Counted from the first letter of the stretch, positions 32,480 through 42,446 are shown. The stretch: 64,000 nt of DNA from Nematopogon swammerdamellus (GCA_946902875.1 OX336343.1:24289596-24353595), one strand, 5' to 3'. The notes: generated by a model from the letters alone, not told the origin. Translations and numbers: made by a program.

Positions 32480-32861
32480 ATACAAGTGGTCAGTTTGTAG
32501 AAACGGCAATTTCATTTTCAATTTCAGCACCTAATATTATAGCTCAAACAGTCTCAAAATCATTTTTACAAGTGAATTTGGGTCAATTGATCAAAACGGA
32601 ATAGTAAATTAAATTTAACGATTTTATCGCTCATATAAAATCAACTATCATTTTGGTCGTTGGCTCTCGTCCTATTAGACTATTGGCTTCATCTATCGAC
32701 CGATAGATGAAATGTGTTCTAATTATGTGTTCTATATTACATCATGTTTTTGCTATTCAAAGCTAGATGGCGTATTATAATCTTGAGCTCAAAAAGTTTC
32801 TAAGGAAATATTCGCAATGTCCTCTCTATAGCCCCTTTTAATCTCTTTGGCCGACACCCTA

Positions 32862-33174
32862 CATACATACACCTCTACATGTGTGTGTGTTTGTGTGTGT
32901 GTGTGCAGCGTGTCTGGTGAGCTACGCGACGGAGACGGTGATGCACATCTGCCACGGCAAGCGACGCTGCGTGCTGTCCGCCGACACCTTACATACATAC
33001 ACCTCTACATGTGTGTGTTTGTGTGTTTGTGTGTGTGCAGCGTGTCTGGTGAGCTACGCGACGGAGACGCTGATGCACATCTGCCACGGCAAGCGACGCT
33101 GCGTGCTGTCCGCCGACACCTTACATACATACACCTCTACATGTGTGTGTTTGTGTGTGTGTGTGTGTGTGCAG
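32862..33174 (+). repeat. Tandem array of the exon d acceptor with GT microsatellite
   Basis: Three units, each with 'ACATACATACACCTCTACAT', a variable (GT)n/TTTG tract, the acceptor GTGTGCAG and the first 80 exon bases (CLVSYATETV ... CVLSADT). Acceptors end at 32908, 33040 and 33174 (spacings 132 and 134). The first two exon copies end in TTACAT rather than a donor, and the copy 2 to copy 3 step breaks the frame, so only the last acceptor is productive. Confidence 0.9.
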
Positions 33175-33318
33175 CGTGTCTGGTGAGCTACGCGACGGAG
33201 ACGGTGATGCACATCTGCCACGGCAAGCGACGCTGCGTGCTGTCCGCCGACACCTCTACCTTCGGCAGTCCATGCAAGCTCGACTCTAGGACATACCTCA
33301 AGGTCGTCTACACGTGCG
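33175..33318 (+). CDS. eva-1: EVA-1-like receptor, exon d: second half of SUEL lectin domain 2
   Basis: The exon begins with two bases completing a Thr codon with exon c, encodes CLVSYATETVMHICHGKRR, CVLSADTSTFGSPCKLDS and YLKVVYTC, and ends TGCG|GTAAGT in phase 1. The pattern C-H-G-K-R-x-C, then F-G-x-PC, and the closing L-K-V-x-Y-x-C is the SUEL C-terminal signature, so exons c and d form a full second lectin domain. Two degraded acceptor-side copies lie just upstream and a distant one at 30172. Confidence 0.9.
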
Positions 33319-33849
33319 GTAAGTCTACCAAATAATATAATAATCTACTAATCAATTATACAAATAATGTATACCACAGCTTGTGCGTTGAATCGTCGCC
33401 GAATTGGAAATAGTTTACTGAAATTCACTAACTAATGCATAATCGTCGATTATAAATTAACCTTTAGTTAGACAATATTTGCGCGTAACTTGGCTGGCTC
33501 TCGCTCGCTTCAGCCTAGAATACAGGCGGCGGCGCGGAGGTCGGGGGGCGGCGCGTCACCCACCCTCCAGTCGCTCGCTCGTCATAAGTTCTGGTTAAAG
33601 TTGTATTGCCGTGTTAGGCAACTGCTAATTAAGTTGTCATCATAAATTTTAAAGAAAATAAATTCTGTCGTCAAAAACATACTTAGCCTGTAAAAGATAC
33701 GTATCAAGTCTCCTAGGTTAGCGTGTCAAGTGGGAGTCGCACTCGCGCATCCAGGTTCCGCACCGGTCGTGACTATAACATATCATGATCACATAGACCG
33801 ATATGTTGATATGTATGATGCCTTGATTTAAACCTATATTTAAGCCATA
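33319..33849. other. Start of the 19.7-kb intron d-e
   Basis: A 30-bp stretch at 33455-33484 repeats one at 27730. A GC-rich run at 33520-33575 contains 'CCCTCCAGTCGCTCGC', whose reverse complement occurs at 37850. No gene is seen. Confidence 0.4.
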
Positions 33850-34290
33850 ACTATTTGTGATGGCTAAAAGCGGTCTCCGTGACACCACCTTCGACATCTA
33901 TGTCGGAATAAATGCTATCAATGGTAGCCAAGTCTCGCGTTGTAGGGAGCTCGGTTGGAAGGGCGGCTCGAAGCCCGGACGTCAGCAACAACTGCTTGAG
34001 ACAGGCGGCGCGTTGAGCTTTTCTTGAAATCGACATTGAAGTCTCCGAGTAGCACGAGGTTCAGCAGCGGGCGCGGTGGTCGCGTTCTACTGATTTTCCG
34101 ATTGCGCGGCCGATGCACCCGAGCGCGGTTTGCAGCGAGCGACGACGTGGCGCCGGCGCCGTACGCTCCTGGCAACTCCCGGGAGCGACACCTCGTACGA
34201 GCTCCCACTTCTAACGTACGCCAATGAGCTGCAGTGCAGCCCGGGGTAGCCGCTCCCGTCAGCGGACCGTCCATAGTCTAACCCCACTTG
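33850..34290 (-). pseudogene. LINE endonuclease fragment
   Basis: The minus strand encodes LNLVLLGDFNVDFKKSS, the GDFN motif of apurinic-type LINE endonucleases, and in another frame PTTRDLATIDSIYSDIDVEG, the usual T-x-x-x-x-I-D-x-I-Y segment, then SHHK in place of SDH. A shift between the two frames and no RT nearby mark it as a relic. Confidence 0.6.
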
Positions 34291-34547
34291 CGAGAACCCT
34301 TTCAGCTGTAAACAATCTTGTCGGCAGCTCAAGATTCTGAAGACAATCTATAGACCTACCTGTCTAATTATAACACCCCTCCTTTTGCGTCGCGGGTTCA
34401 TAAAATAAAAATGAATGATTTAAAATGTGGACTATAGTTTATTTATTACATAGTTAAATTTACACAAAAAAAATCAAATTACAGAACACAAATACGTACA
34501 GTAAAAAACAGAACACTTGCAGATTTCGTGTTCGTCCACCAAACTAT
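34291..34547. other. Unassigned intron DNA
   Basis: 'CTAATTATAACACCCCTCC' at 34366 is the reversed end of a CCCCGACG-family element. Nothing else is recognised. Confidence 0.4.
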
Positions 34548-34750
34548 TTTTTAACCCCCGACGAAAAAAACGTAGGGGTGTTATAAGTTTGACGTGTGCG
34601 GGCGGGTGTGTGTGTGTGTGTGTGCGCGGGTGTGTGAGAGGGTGAGTCTGTCTGTGGCATCGTAGCTCCCAAACGGATGGACCGAATTGGATGTGGTTTT
34701 TTTTATTATGAAGCTTGTTTAATCTGGATGGTTCTTAGCTATGTTTGTAA
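34548..34750 (+). repeat. CCCCGACG-family element, right end missing
   Basis: It starts TTTTTTAACCCCCGACG, followed by 'GGGGTGTTATAAGTTTGACG', a (GT)n tract and 'GGCATCGTAGCTCCCAAACG'. The matching inverted right end seen in the complete copy at 38316-38635 is absent. Confidence 0.7.
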
Positions 34751-34764
34751 TTAAGTAATCAAGT

Positions 34765-35045
34765 AATCAATCAATCAATACTAATAATAAATCTGTAAGG
34801 GGTGGTCATGGAGTAAGTTACTTTGTTTTAGGAAATATTGAGTTTGTAGCCTCTATGTATGATACTAAAGCTAAATTGACGATTTTTAGAAATCTTTTCT
34901 GTATGTATGTATGTATGTATGTTCCGCCATAACTCTTAAGCCGATCATCCGAATTCGATGAAACTTTGTACAAGCACATTTAACTGTATGGGGCACAGGA
35001 TAGGCTACATAAAATTCAGTTCCGGTTACGCTAAGATGTGGCTCC
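34765..35045 (+). repeat. Family X1 repeat, near complete
   Basis: 'AATAATAAATCTGTAAGGGG', 'GTCATGGAGTAAGTTACTTT', a TATG microsatellite, 'CGATCATCCGAATTCGATG', 'GGGGCACAGGATAGGCTAC' and 'CCGGTTACGCTAAGATGTGG'. Other copies are at 24693, 35735 (fragment), 54460 and 895 (fragment). Confidence 0.7.
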
Positions 35046-35917
35046 CATACAAACCGATATGTTCAATCCGCGCGCCTTAGTACTATACATTACCGAGCGA
35101 GCGGCAGTTGGCGGCGGCGCGGCGGAGGCGCGGCGCGGAGGGGGCGCGGGGGAGGCGCGGCCTATAAACTCAACAGCGAACCGAGCAGCCGCACTATATT
35201 CCTCTTTCACGCAAAAACTACAGAACAGATTTTGATGAGCTTTGCAGTACTATAATTTATAAAGACGTTGTGTAAATTTGCCCAAATATCGATAAATGTC
35301 AAGTAAGTCGGAAAAAATCCTGCCTTCTGACGGCTATCTCGGCGTGCGCTGCATAAACCGTTAGAGTTAGGTACACGAAGATAATGTATGGTGAGGTTGT
35401 TTCTCTTAAATAGTTCTAAAAAAAAGTCCGCGACAGCATATATCTACCTTTTATGTGGAAGCCACTATAGCCAAAATTGTGAGCCAAAAATAAATTTAAA
35501 TTGGATACTGTATTTACAATGCACATTTTATAGTTTTGAATTAATTCTTATCAAAATACATACTTTTATCGCTTCTGGTATTTAAAGTAGATAAACTTTG
35601 GCTGTTACACTAAGTAATTTGGACAAATAGTTTAAAAGTTACGACGATGAGAATGTCTTGAAAGAAGCGCTGCGCTTCTCTCAGCGGGGGGCAGCGGGGC
35701 GAGGCGAATATGTTTGAATGGATTTCCTCCATAAAATTTAAGCCGATCATCTAAATTCGATTAAAATTACTACACGCACATTTAGCTATACGAGACACAG
35801 GATAGGCTAAATAAAATTTAGTTCCGGTTATTCTAATATGTGGAGTATTTTACTTAGTTAGGTAGGTATCTAAAGTATTTGATTTATTTTAATTGAATTT
35901 TCGTATTTTAATATCGA
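35046..35917. other. Intron DNA, no gene seen
   Basis: A GGCGCGG-rich patch lies at 35105-35165. Bases 35735-35860 are an X1 fragment. Otherwise nothing is recognised. Confidence 0.4.
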
Positions 35918-37290
35918 TAGCTTTTTCCCGCGGATTCGCTCGCGTGAAATTCGTATTTCAAAAGAAGAAACTAAGTAACTTAGGCCGGGACCGGAGGGCG
36001 AACTGGATTCAGATAAAAACAATAAACATTCTCAAAGAAAGTAAGTAACATACTAAAGGCGAGGCCGAAGGCCGAGCTGCGTTCAGGAAGAGGTTAAACC
36101 TTTTCGAAGAAAATAAGCAACAAAGGGCGAGGCCGAAGGCCGAGCTGCGTTCAGGAAGACCTTCAACCTTCTCGAACAAGTTCTCGAAGAAAGTAAGTAA
36201 CTGAGGGCAAGGCCTAAGGTCGAGCTGCGTTCAGGAAGACTATAATCCTTCTCGAAGAAAGTAAGTAACTAAGGGCGTGGCCAAAGGCCAAGCTGTATTC
36301 TGGAAGACACTAAACCTTCTCGATGAAAGTAAGTAACTATGGTTGATAGTTACTTACTTTCTTCAAGACGGTTTATAGTCTTTCTGAACGAAGCTCGGCC
36401 TTCGGCCTCGCCCTCAATTACTTAATTTCTTCGAGAAGGTTTATGGTCTTCCTGAACGCAGCTCGGCCTTCGGCCTCGCCCTTAGTTACTTACGTTCTTA
36501 GAGAAGGTTTATGGTCTTCCTGAATGCACCTCGGCCTTCGGCCTCGCCCTCTGTTACTTACTTTCTTCGAAAAGGTTATCGTCTTCCTGAACGCAGCTCG
36601 GCCTTCGGCCTCGCCCTCAGTTAGGTACTTACTTTCATCAAGAAGCTTTATAGTCTTCCTGAACGCAGCTCGGCCTTCGGCCTTGGCCACGATTACTTGA
36701 TTTATTCGAGAAGGTTTATAGTCTTCCTGAACGCAGCTCGGCCTTCGGCCTCGCCCTTAGTTACTTACTTTCTTAGAGAAGGTTTATGGTCTTCCTGAAC
36801 GCAGCTCGGCCTTCGGCCTCGCCCTCTGTTACTTACTTCTTCGTAAACGTTATCGCCTTCCTGAACGCAGCTCGGCCTTCGGCCTCGCCCTCAGTGACTT
36901 ACTTTCTTCAAGAAGGTTTATAGTCTTGCTGTACGCAGCTCGGCCTTCGGCCTCGCCCTCAATTACTTACTTTCTTTGAGTTGGTTTATCGTCTTCCTGA
37001 ACGCAGCTCGGCCTTCGGCCTCGCCCTCAATTACTTAATTTCCTCGAGAAGGTTTATAGTCTTCCTGAACGCAGCTTGGCCTTCGGCCTCGCCCTTAGTT
37101 ACTTACTTTCTTCGAGAAGATTTATGGTCTTCCTGAACTTAGCTCGGCCTTCGGCCTCGCTGTTAGTTACATACTTTAGTTGAGAAGGTTTATCGTTTAC
37201 CTTACTTAACGCAGATCGGCCTTAGTTACTTACTTGCTTTCTTTGAAATACGAATTTCACGCGAGCGAAGCCGCGGGCAAAAGCTAGTTA
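35918..37290. mobile_element. Foldback-type element FB2
   Basis: Same design as FB1: a left end AGCTTTTTCCCGCGGATTCG and a right end that is its reverse ('CGAAGCCGCGGGCAAAAGCT'). About five plus-oriented units lie at 35980-36325 and about thirteen minus-oriented units at 36350-37215, each with the GGCCGAAGGCC palindrome. The orientation switches at about 36340 with almost no spacer, so FB2 lacks the core that FB1 carries. Confidence 0.85.
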
Positions 37291-37364
37291 AGTAATAAAA
37301 CAAATTATTATCTTAAAAACGGGACCGATTTTCATACTGTTTTTTTTTAAAAAGCTTGAAATAA

Positions 37365-37582
37365 CAGTTAAATTACAAATTTAAAAAACCTCGACCCTTA
37401 AAAAAACAATAATAATTAAAGTTTACTTACTTAAAGGAGTCGGGGACCACTAAGTAAATAAAATATAAATACTCAGAGCTGCGCGGGAATTTACTTAGCG
37501 GTCTCCCGACTCCTTTAAGTAAGTAAACTTAAATTATTTTTGACTTTTTAAGGGTCAGGGGTTTTTTAAATTTGTAATTTAT
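37365..37582. repeat. Hairpin with about 90-bp arms
   Basis: Left arm 37371-37462 and right arm 37489-37582 are inverted copies ('TTACTTAAAGGAGTCGGGG' against 'CCCGACTCCTTTAAGTAAG'). A single-arm relative forms bases 38470-38580 of the MITE at 38316, so this hairpin is built from an internal part of that family. Confidence 0.75.
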
Positions 37583-38315
37583 TGTACTATTTAATTTGTA
37601 TTGTACACTATTTCACTAGGTACAACTCGTTCATCAATGATTACGCCCAGCGTGCGTGCAGCGCATAAGTAACTTTCAAAATTAAACATCAAACTCTGTC
37701 AATAAATCTAACTATACCTATAACATCAACGAGAAATTCCAGTACTAGCAGTTAGTATCTACGAGGATACACCTGACAGCAGGGGTCCGTCCGTGCCGCC
37801 CCGTCTCGTCCGTCCGTCCGTCACCCGTGTGCCGTGTGCCGCGCCGCCAGGCGAGCGACTGGAGGGCGCGCAGTAAGGGCGGTCTCATTTGTATTCAGAT
37901 ACGGGTGAAGGTACTCAGCGAACTAAATTAATCTCGAGATAACTCAATCCAGTGTCGCGTCGCTTGAGATTGTTACCTGGGGCGGGGCGGGGCGGGGTGG
38001 GGCGGCGCGCCCTAGCTACCTCTCGCCCTCGATACACAAGACAGAACATACAGCGAGCTTCATTCATTCATCTGTAGCTTGTCTCGCTCTCTGGCCTATG
38101 CATCCGTGTTCGATCGTGATAGTTTAGTCACAGGTTTAGTTCACGTCACGTCATTCATTCGGCTTTGAATACGTGACCGTCCAATTATTGCGGCTGACTG
38201 CTGTTCGGATTCCACATAACACTATAGGATTACTTATTTTTGTTAGTCCACCCTAAATGAAGTTCGGTTAAAGCGGCTGTGAAATTAGTTATTTTCTGTC
38301 TAGTTAGTTATTTTA
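37583..38315. other. Intron DNA with GC patch and SINE-A relic
   Basis: CCGTCCGT-type low complexity at 37785-37840, a (GGGGC)n tract at 37978-38006, and a diverged SINE-A segment at 38155-38290 ('TGCTGTTCGGATTCCACAT', 'AGCGGCTGTGAAATTAG'). Confidence 0.45.
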
Positions 38316-38635
38316 TTTTTAACCACCGACGAAAAAAGAGCAGTGTTATTATAAGTTTAACGTGTATGTGTATATGTGTAAGGGTGTGTATGTATGTGTG
38401 TGTGTATGGGTGTACACAAAAAAATAATTATGTTAAAAAGTGGACCGATTTTCATGCGGCTTTTTTTAAAAAGCTTGAAATAAAAGTTAAATTACAAATT
38501 AAAAAAACCCCGACCCTTAAAGAGTCAAAATAACTTCCGTTTACTTAAAGGAGTCGGGGGACCGCTAAGTAAATAAAATATTAAAACTCAGAGTTGCGAA
38601 GAGGGATGCTCTTTTTTCGTCGGGGGTTGAAAAAA
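38316..38635. mobile_element. CCCCGACG MITE, complete
   Basis: The left end TTTTTAACCACCGACGAAAA and the right end, reversed, TTTTTCAACCCCCGACGAAA form a 25-bp terminal inverted repeat. The 320-bp element holds TGTGTATG low complexity and a piece shared with the hairpin at 37365. No coding capacity. This complete copy defines the family seen as fragments at 6485, 34548 and 51600. Confidence 0.75.
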
Positions 38636-38744
38636 GCATACAGGATGCTAGGATTTATCTTTCGCACGTGAACTGTTTTTAAAGATCCGTCTACATTCCG
38701 ACTTCTTTATTAGGCCTACTAATGTGGTCAACGAGGAGTTGGAC

Positions 38745-40457
38745 CCATACATTAATTCCTCAGTCAATGAAACTTTGATAATATCTTGGAGTAATGTTCG
38801 GAATTACTACTGACAAATAATCCAACATTTTTTTTTACGGGAAGTTGGGTATATTCAAAGAAAAGTGAAAATTTAATTTAACTCCTATAGACAAATTGCT
38901 CCGTCCAAAGTTACTTCGCCATAGGGTAGGTATTATTTATATGAATAAGTACGTAAATAAATCCAACATTTTTTGTATATGGAAATAGTGAATTAAAAAC
39001 AAAATGTGTTTTTTTACTATATTTTTCTCGGCAAAATTGCTCAGTCGGTTCTTTAATCGGAATATACCTTAGTATTATTATGTACATCAATAAGCATAAG
39101 AATCCAACAACTTTTTTATATGCATCATTTTTTTTCAAGGTGACGACCGAAACTCTGTTCCGCAAAATTCCTCCGTCCGTTTTTATTGTACAATTATGAT
39201 TAAGAATTTTGAAGAAAATTATTTGCAAAAGAATCCAACAAAAAATTCATCGGCAAGTTTAAAAAACAAGCGGGCCAAGACGGGCGCGGTGCGCAGAGGA
39301 GCGGCCGGCCGCGGGAGGCGAGAGACGCGGCATTTTCCCCTCCTCTGCGTCCATGCTGCGCCGCGCCGCCCCTGGCGCGCCGCTGAAGTTGGCGTGCGGT
39401 GTGTGCTAACCAGGGACTGAAAACCGGTTCGAAATGGGGTTCGGGTTCTCCGAACCGGTTCGAAGAACCTTTTTAACGAGCGAACCAGTTTGGTCGCGAA
39501 CCGGTTCAAAAAAACCCGAACCTGAAGCCTAAAAACCGGTTCAGAACCGGTTTGGACCTCTAATATTAACCGGTTCGCAGCAGGGTACGAAATGGGGTGG
39601 AAACCTATATACATTTTTTTGGACTTTGGGCTTCTTTTTTAATGTAAAATATTGTTGTTTTATGTATTTAATAAAATAAAAAAATAGGTGGTTCATTTTT
39701 ATAGCCTAATCGATTCAGTTTCATAACAGTAACAAAAAAGTCTTAAATATCATTATGACATAACACGTGTAAGTTGGTAAAAAAAATCAAATTCTTTCTA
39801 TTCCATACTAATAAAACTAAAATTGTGGTTTTTCACAATTTCTGAAAGAAAGGGATCTATGTGTTGGAAGACTTTTTTGTTCCTGGCATGAAACTGAAAT
39901 GATTAAGAAATTTTTTTTTTACATTTTACATAGAAAAAATGTTTTTGTGCGAACAAAAATTATTTGTTCTTCAAAAGTGATCTATTTCCGATACAGAACC
40001 CTCTCTTAGCGTACTATTAACTAATTTTGAAAGACATTATATAAGGTGCTTCGTTATGCATCTCAAGTAAACACGTTACGCAAAAAAAAATTATATGTTT
40101 TTAGCATAACTTTTCGAGAAATTTTCAAACGCAGAACAGCTGTTTATTGTAAGTAAGTCACAAGGTCACTAGACCTGTGTGTAACAGTAGGTAGCTTGCA
40201 TTGTACGGGGTCAATGACCGTTGTATGTCCAAACGCAGAACAGCTGTTTGTTGTAAGTAAGTCACAAGGTAACTAGACCTGTGTGTAACAGTAGGTAGCT
40301 TGCATTGTACGGGGTCAATGACCGTACTATGTTCAAACGCAGAACAGCTATTGTTGTAAGTAAGTCACAAGGTCACTAGGCCGCCGCCGCTCTAAAACTA
40401 GCTACCTACCTACCTACCTACCTACGTGTGCGGTGTGTGTGCCTACGTTTCTTGTTT
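38745..40457 (+). repeat. Left arm of a 1.7-kb inverted duplication
   Basis: The reverse complement of 49262-50985 with only scattered single-base differences (I estimate above 98% identity; not computed). It contains four diverged units of about 137 bp carrying AATCCAACA (near 38818, 38958, 39097, 39229), a GC-rich block (39270-39400), six AACCGGTT palindromes (39422-39575), the TATAAGG terminus at 40037, and three 102-bp repeats starting with AACGCAGAACAGCT (40130-40375). Confidence 0.95.
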
Positions 40458-40775
40458 GCAAGGGTCTATAGCCTTGATTGGTTTTTACAGCTATTTGATT
40501 TAATTTTTTTGTTAGGAGATGTTAGGAGAAACAATGCTCCTATAAACATGTTTTTTTTTGCGTAAAGTGTTGAGCTGAACGGGACATGACAAAAAAAAAA
40601 ATAATGATAATGATAATGACGAACCATACTGAATATGCATATGTCTCAGTGAAATATTGTTATTGTTGTGTGTTCTTTATGGCGAAATAAATATCTGAAT
40701 CTGAATCTGTTTGTTTGAGCGCGTATGTAACCCTCCCGAAGTTATTGACATAAATAACGAAGCACCTTATATAGG
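40037..40775 (+). mobile_element. TIR element with ATAAGGTGCTTCGTTAT ends
   Basis: The left end 'TATAAGGTGCTTCGTTAT' and the right end 'ATAACGAAGCACCTTATA' are inverted, each with an inner 'ACGTTACGCAAAAAAA'-like segment (right copy at 40548). It is non-coding and contains the three 102-bp repeats. A TGAATC-type LINE tail is inserted at 40605-40705. A diverged second copy occupies 53280-54440; half a copy is in the right arm. Confidence 0.7.
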
Positions 40776-41004
40776 GAGTTAAAGCTGTTCGCGTCTGTGA
40801 CACCTCATGGTCCTTAAGTCACACGTGCCTCCTGGGTGGTGCCAAATGAACAGCAGTTAGCGTGTGGGAGATCTTCGGATCGACTGGGTTCGCGACCACA
40901 CCCTGGGAGAATCAATTATTTGTTTAATTTTTATTTTATTTTTATTTATCTCTTTATTTCAGCCAACTAGGGCCATATTGACAATACATATTAAATGTCT
41001 TAAC
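40776..41004 (-). mobile_element. LINE inter-ORF segment and A-rich tract
   Basis: Bases 40776-40910 (minus) match 46490-46630 (plus), where the segment sits directly before an ORF2 copy, so it is the ORF1-ORF2 spacer of the family. Between it and the ORF1 stop lies an A-rich stretch (minus strand) with AATAAA-like motifs at 40915-40970. Confidence 0.65.
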
Positions 41005-42446
41005 CTAAGAACTAAAATTACTTTTTCTCCACTTGTGTCTGTACGGGTCCCAATAGAGACCCGTATGCGTCATATTAGTCTGCTGACGCGGTGAATCAGG
41101 TGCGCGTAGAGTGGGCGCAGATTGCGTCCGCGGCACGGGCGTCGGCAGCGGCGCGGGCGTCGGCAGCGGCGCGGGCGTCGGCAGCGGCGCGGGCGTCGTC
41201 GGCGGCGGCGCGGGTTGCGTCTCCTGAATGTGCAGGACGGCAGTTGTAGACAGCTCCGGCGCGGCCTCAGCATACTTATGGAGCGCGACCTCACGATGAA
41301 GGTCGCGATTGTAGCGCCGGAACACCACCCCGGAGGGCCAAAACTCACTGCGAAGGAATGTCTTCACCTTCTCGGCAGGAATGCACAGCTTGAAAGCGCA
41401 AAAGTTCGTGTCAGCCCAGTGAGAAGGAAGAGCCTCGACACGCTCAACTCGCTCACCCTTATCCTGGACGTGGCGGATGAGGTCCTCGATCTTCATGTTC
41501 TTTCGCAGGCGAGACACGTAGATGAGAGCCGTGCGGGGAGCTGCCTTCAAACAGCTCTCTTCAGGGGGCGCAGATCCGCGCTTATTGCACCTCTTCCTTC
41601 TCTTCTTCCTGCTCTCGACGAGTACGAACCCGTCTTTGTCACGTGCAGCCTCCTGCCGACAGTCGGGACGCGGTTCCAAGCGCGGGGATACCATTGTTGT
41701 TTTCTCCACCGTTTTACTGATACGCTTCGTCATAGATCCGCGTCGCCTTTTCGGACGAGCGGCAACGGGGCGGGTGGGCAGAGGAGCGGGAGGGGTGAGC
41801 AGTGTAGAAGTCGAGGCATCAACAGCACCATCAGCGCTTACGTAGCATACCGGCGTCGATGTGCAATCGCTGGGTGACGACACTTGAGCACCTCGCCTGC
41901 GCATATTGATGTTGCGTACACTCAGCGTTTCGTTCGGTGTTCCCACTTGCGGAATGCGATCAGGCTGCAGAGACGGGGTTATCGGCCGGAGTGACTCGGA
42001 ACATGACAATTTCTCAACTGCCTGTTTCAGCTGTTGAACTTCCGGGACGAGAGATGTTGGCCCCTACGCCGCTGTCGCTCCACAGTTTCCCTTCAGTTGA
42101 GCTATGTCCGCTTTTATGATCACCAAATCTTTCAGGAAGGCCGTAACGTCGACGTGGTCGAAGGACACAGGCGGCAACTTATTGAGGTCGTACGCCACGA
42201 ACCTTGGCACGTCGTCGGGGTCTGTCGGCTTTAAGATGGTGATGATGTCCTGGATAGTCTTCTTCTTCCGATTTTCTCCCTTGCGAGTCGGCCTTCTTGA
42301 CGGAATGCACGCACAAAGCAGAACTCTCGCGGTCTCAACGTCATCTTCGGTGAAGGCGGACTCACAAATCCGGATGATGCTGAAGGCTGATCTTCGGTGA
42401 AGGCTAGTACTTCGTTCACAACCATATTGCATTTATCGCACGCCAT
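41005..42446 (-). pseudogene. LINE ORF1 (gag-like), two frameshifts
   Basis: The minus-strand ORF1 starts MACDKCNMVVNEVLAFTED. After a frameshift it continues ICESAFTEDDVETAR, TIQDIITILKPTDPDDVP and LPPVSFDHVDVTAFLKD, a conserved block of lepidopteran jockey/CR1-like ORF1 proteins. After a second shift come a coiled coil (VEKLSCSE), a basic middle (RKKRRKRCNKR), FCAFKLCIPAEKVKTFLRSE, the FWPSGVVFRRY motif and PAPLPT repeats near the end. ORF1 proteins bind the element's RNA. The two shifts make it inactive unless recoded. Confidence 0.8.

Larger units (their letters stand above)
30888..32534 (-). mobile_element. Mariner element, broken by two SINE insertions
   Basis: The left end TTAGGTCCTTGCCTATGAAA and the right end (minus strand) TTAGGTGCTGAAATTG share the inner motif GAAATTGCCGTTT, and both are flanked by TA, the mariner target site. 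The transposase lies on the minus strand from the ATG at 31932 to the stop at 30952. A 0.23-kb SINE interrupts the transposase and SINE-A sits between the transposase start and the right end. Confidence 0.85.

Noticed and set aside
39219..39614. 131-codon frame present twice (39219-39614 minus, 50112-50507 plus)
   Set aside because: It is duplicated only because it lies in the inverted arms and consists of AACCGGTT-rich and GC-rich sequence without a domain.
41122..41877. 251-codon plus-strand frame
   Set aside because: Antisense shadow of LINE ORF1.
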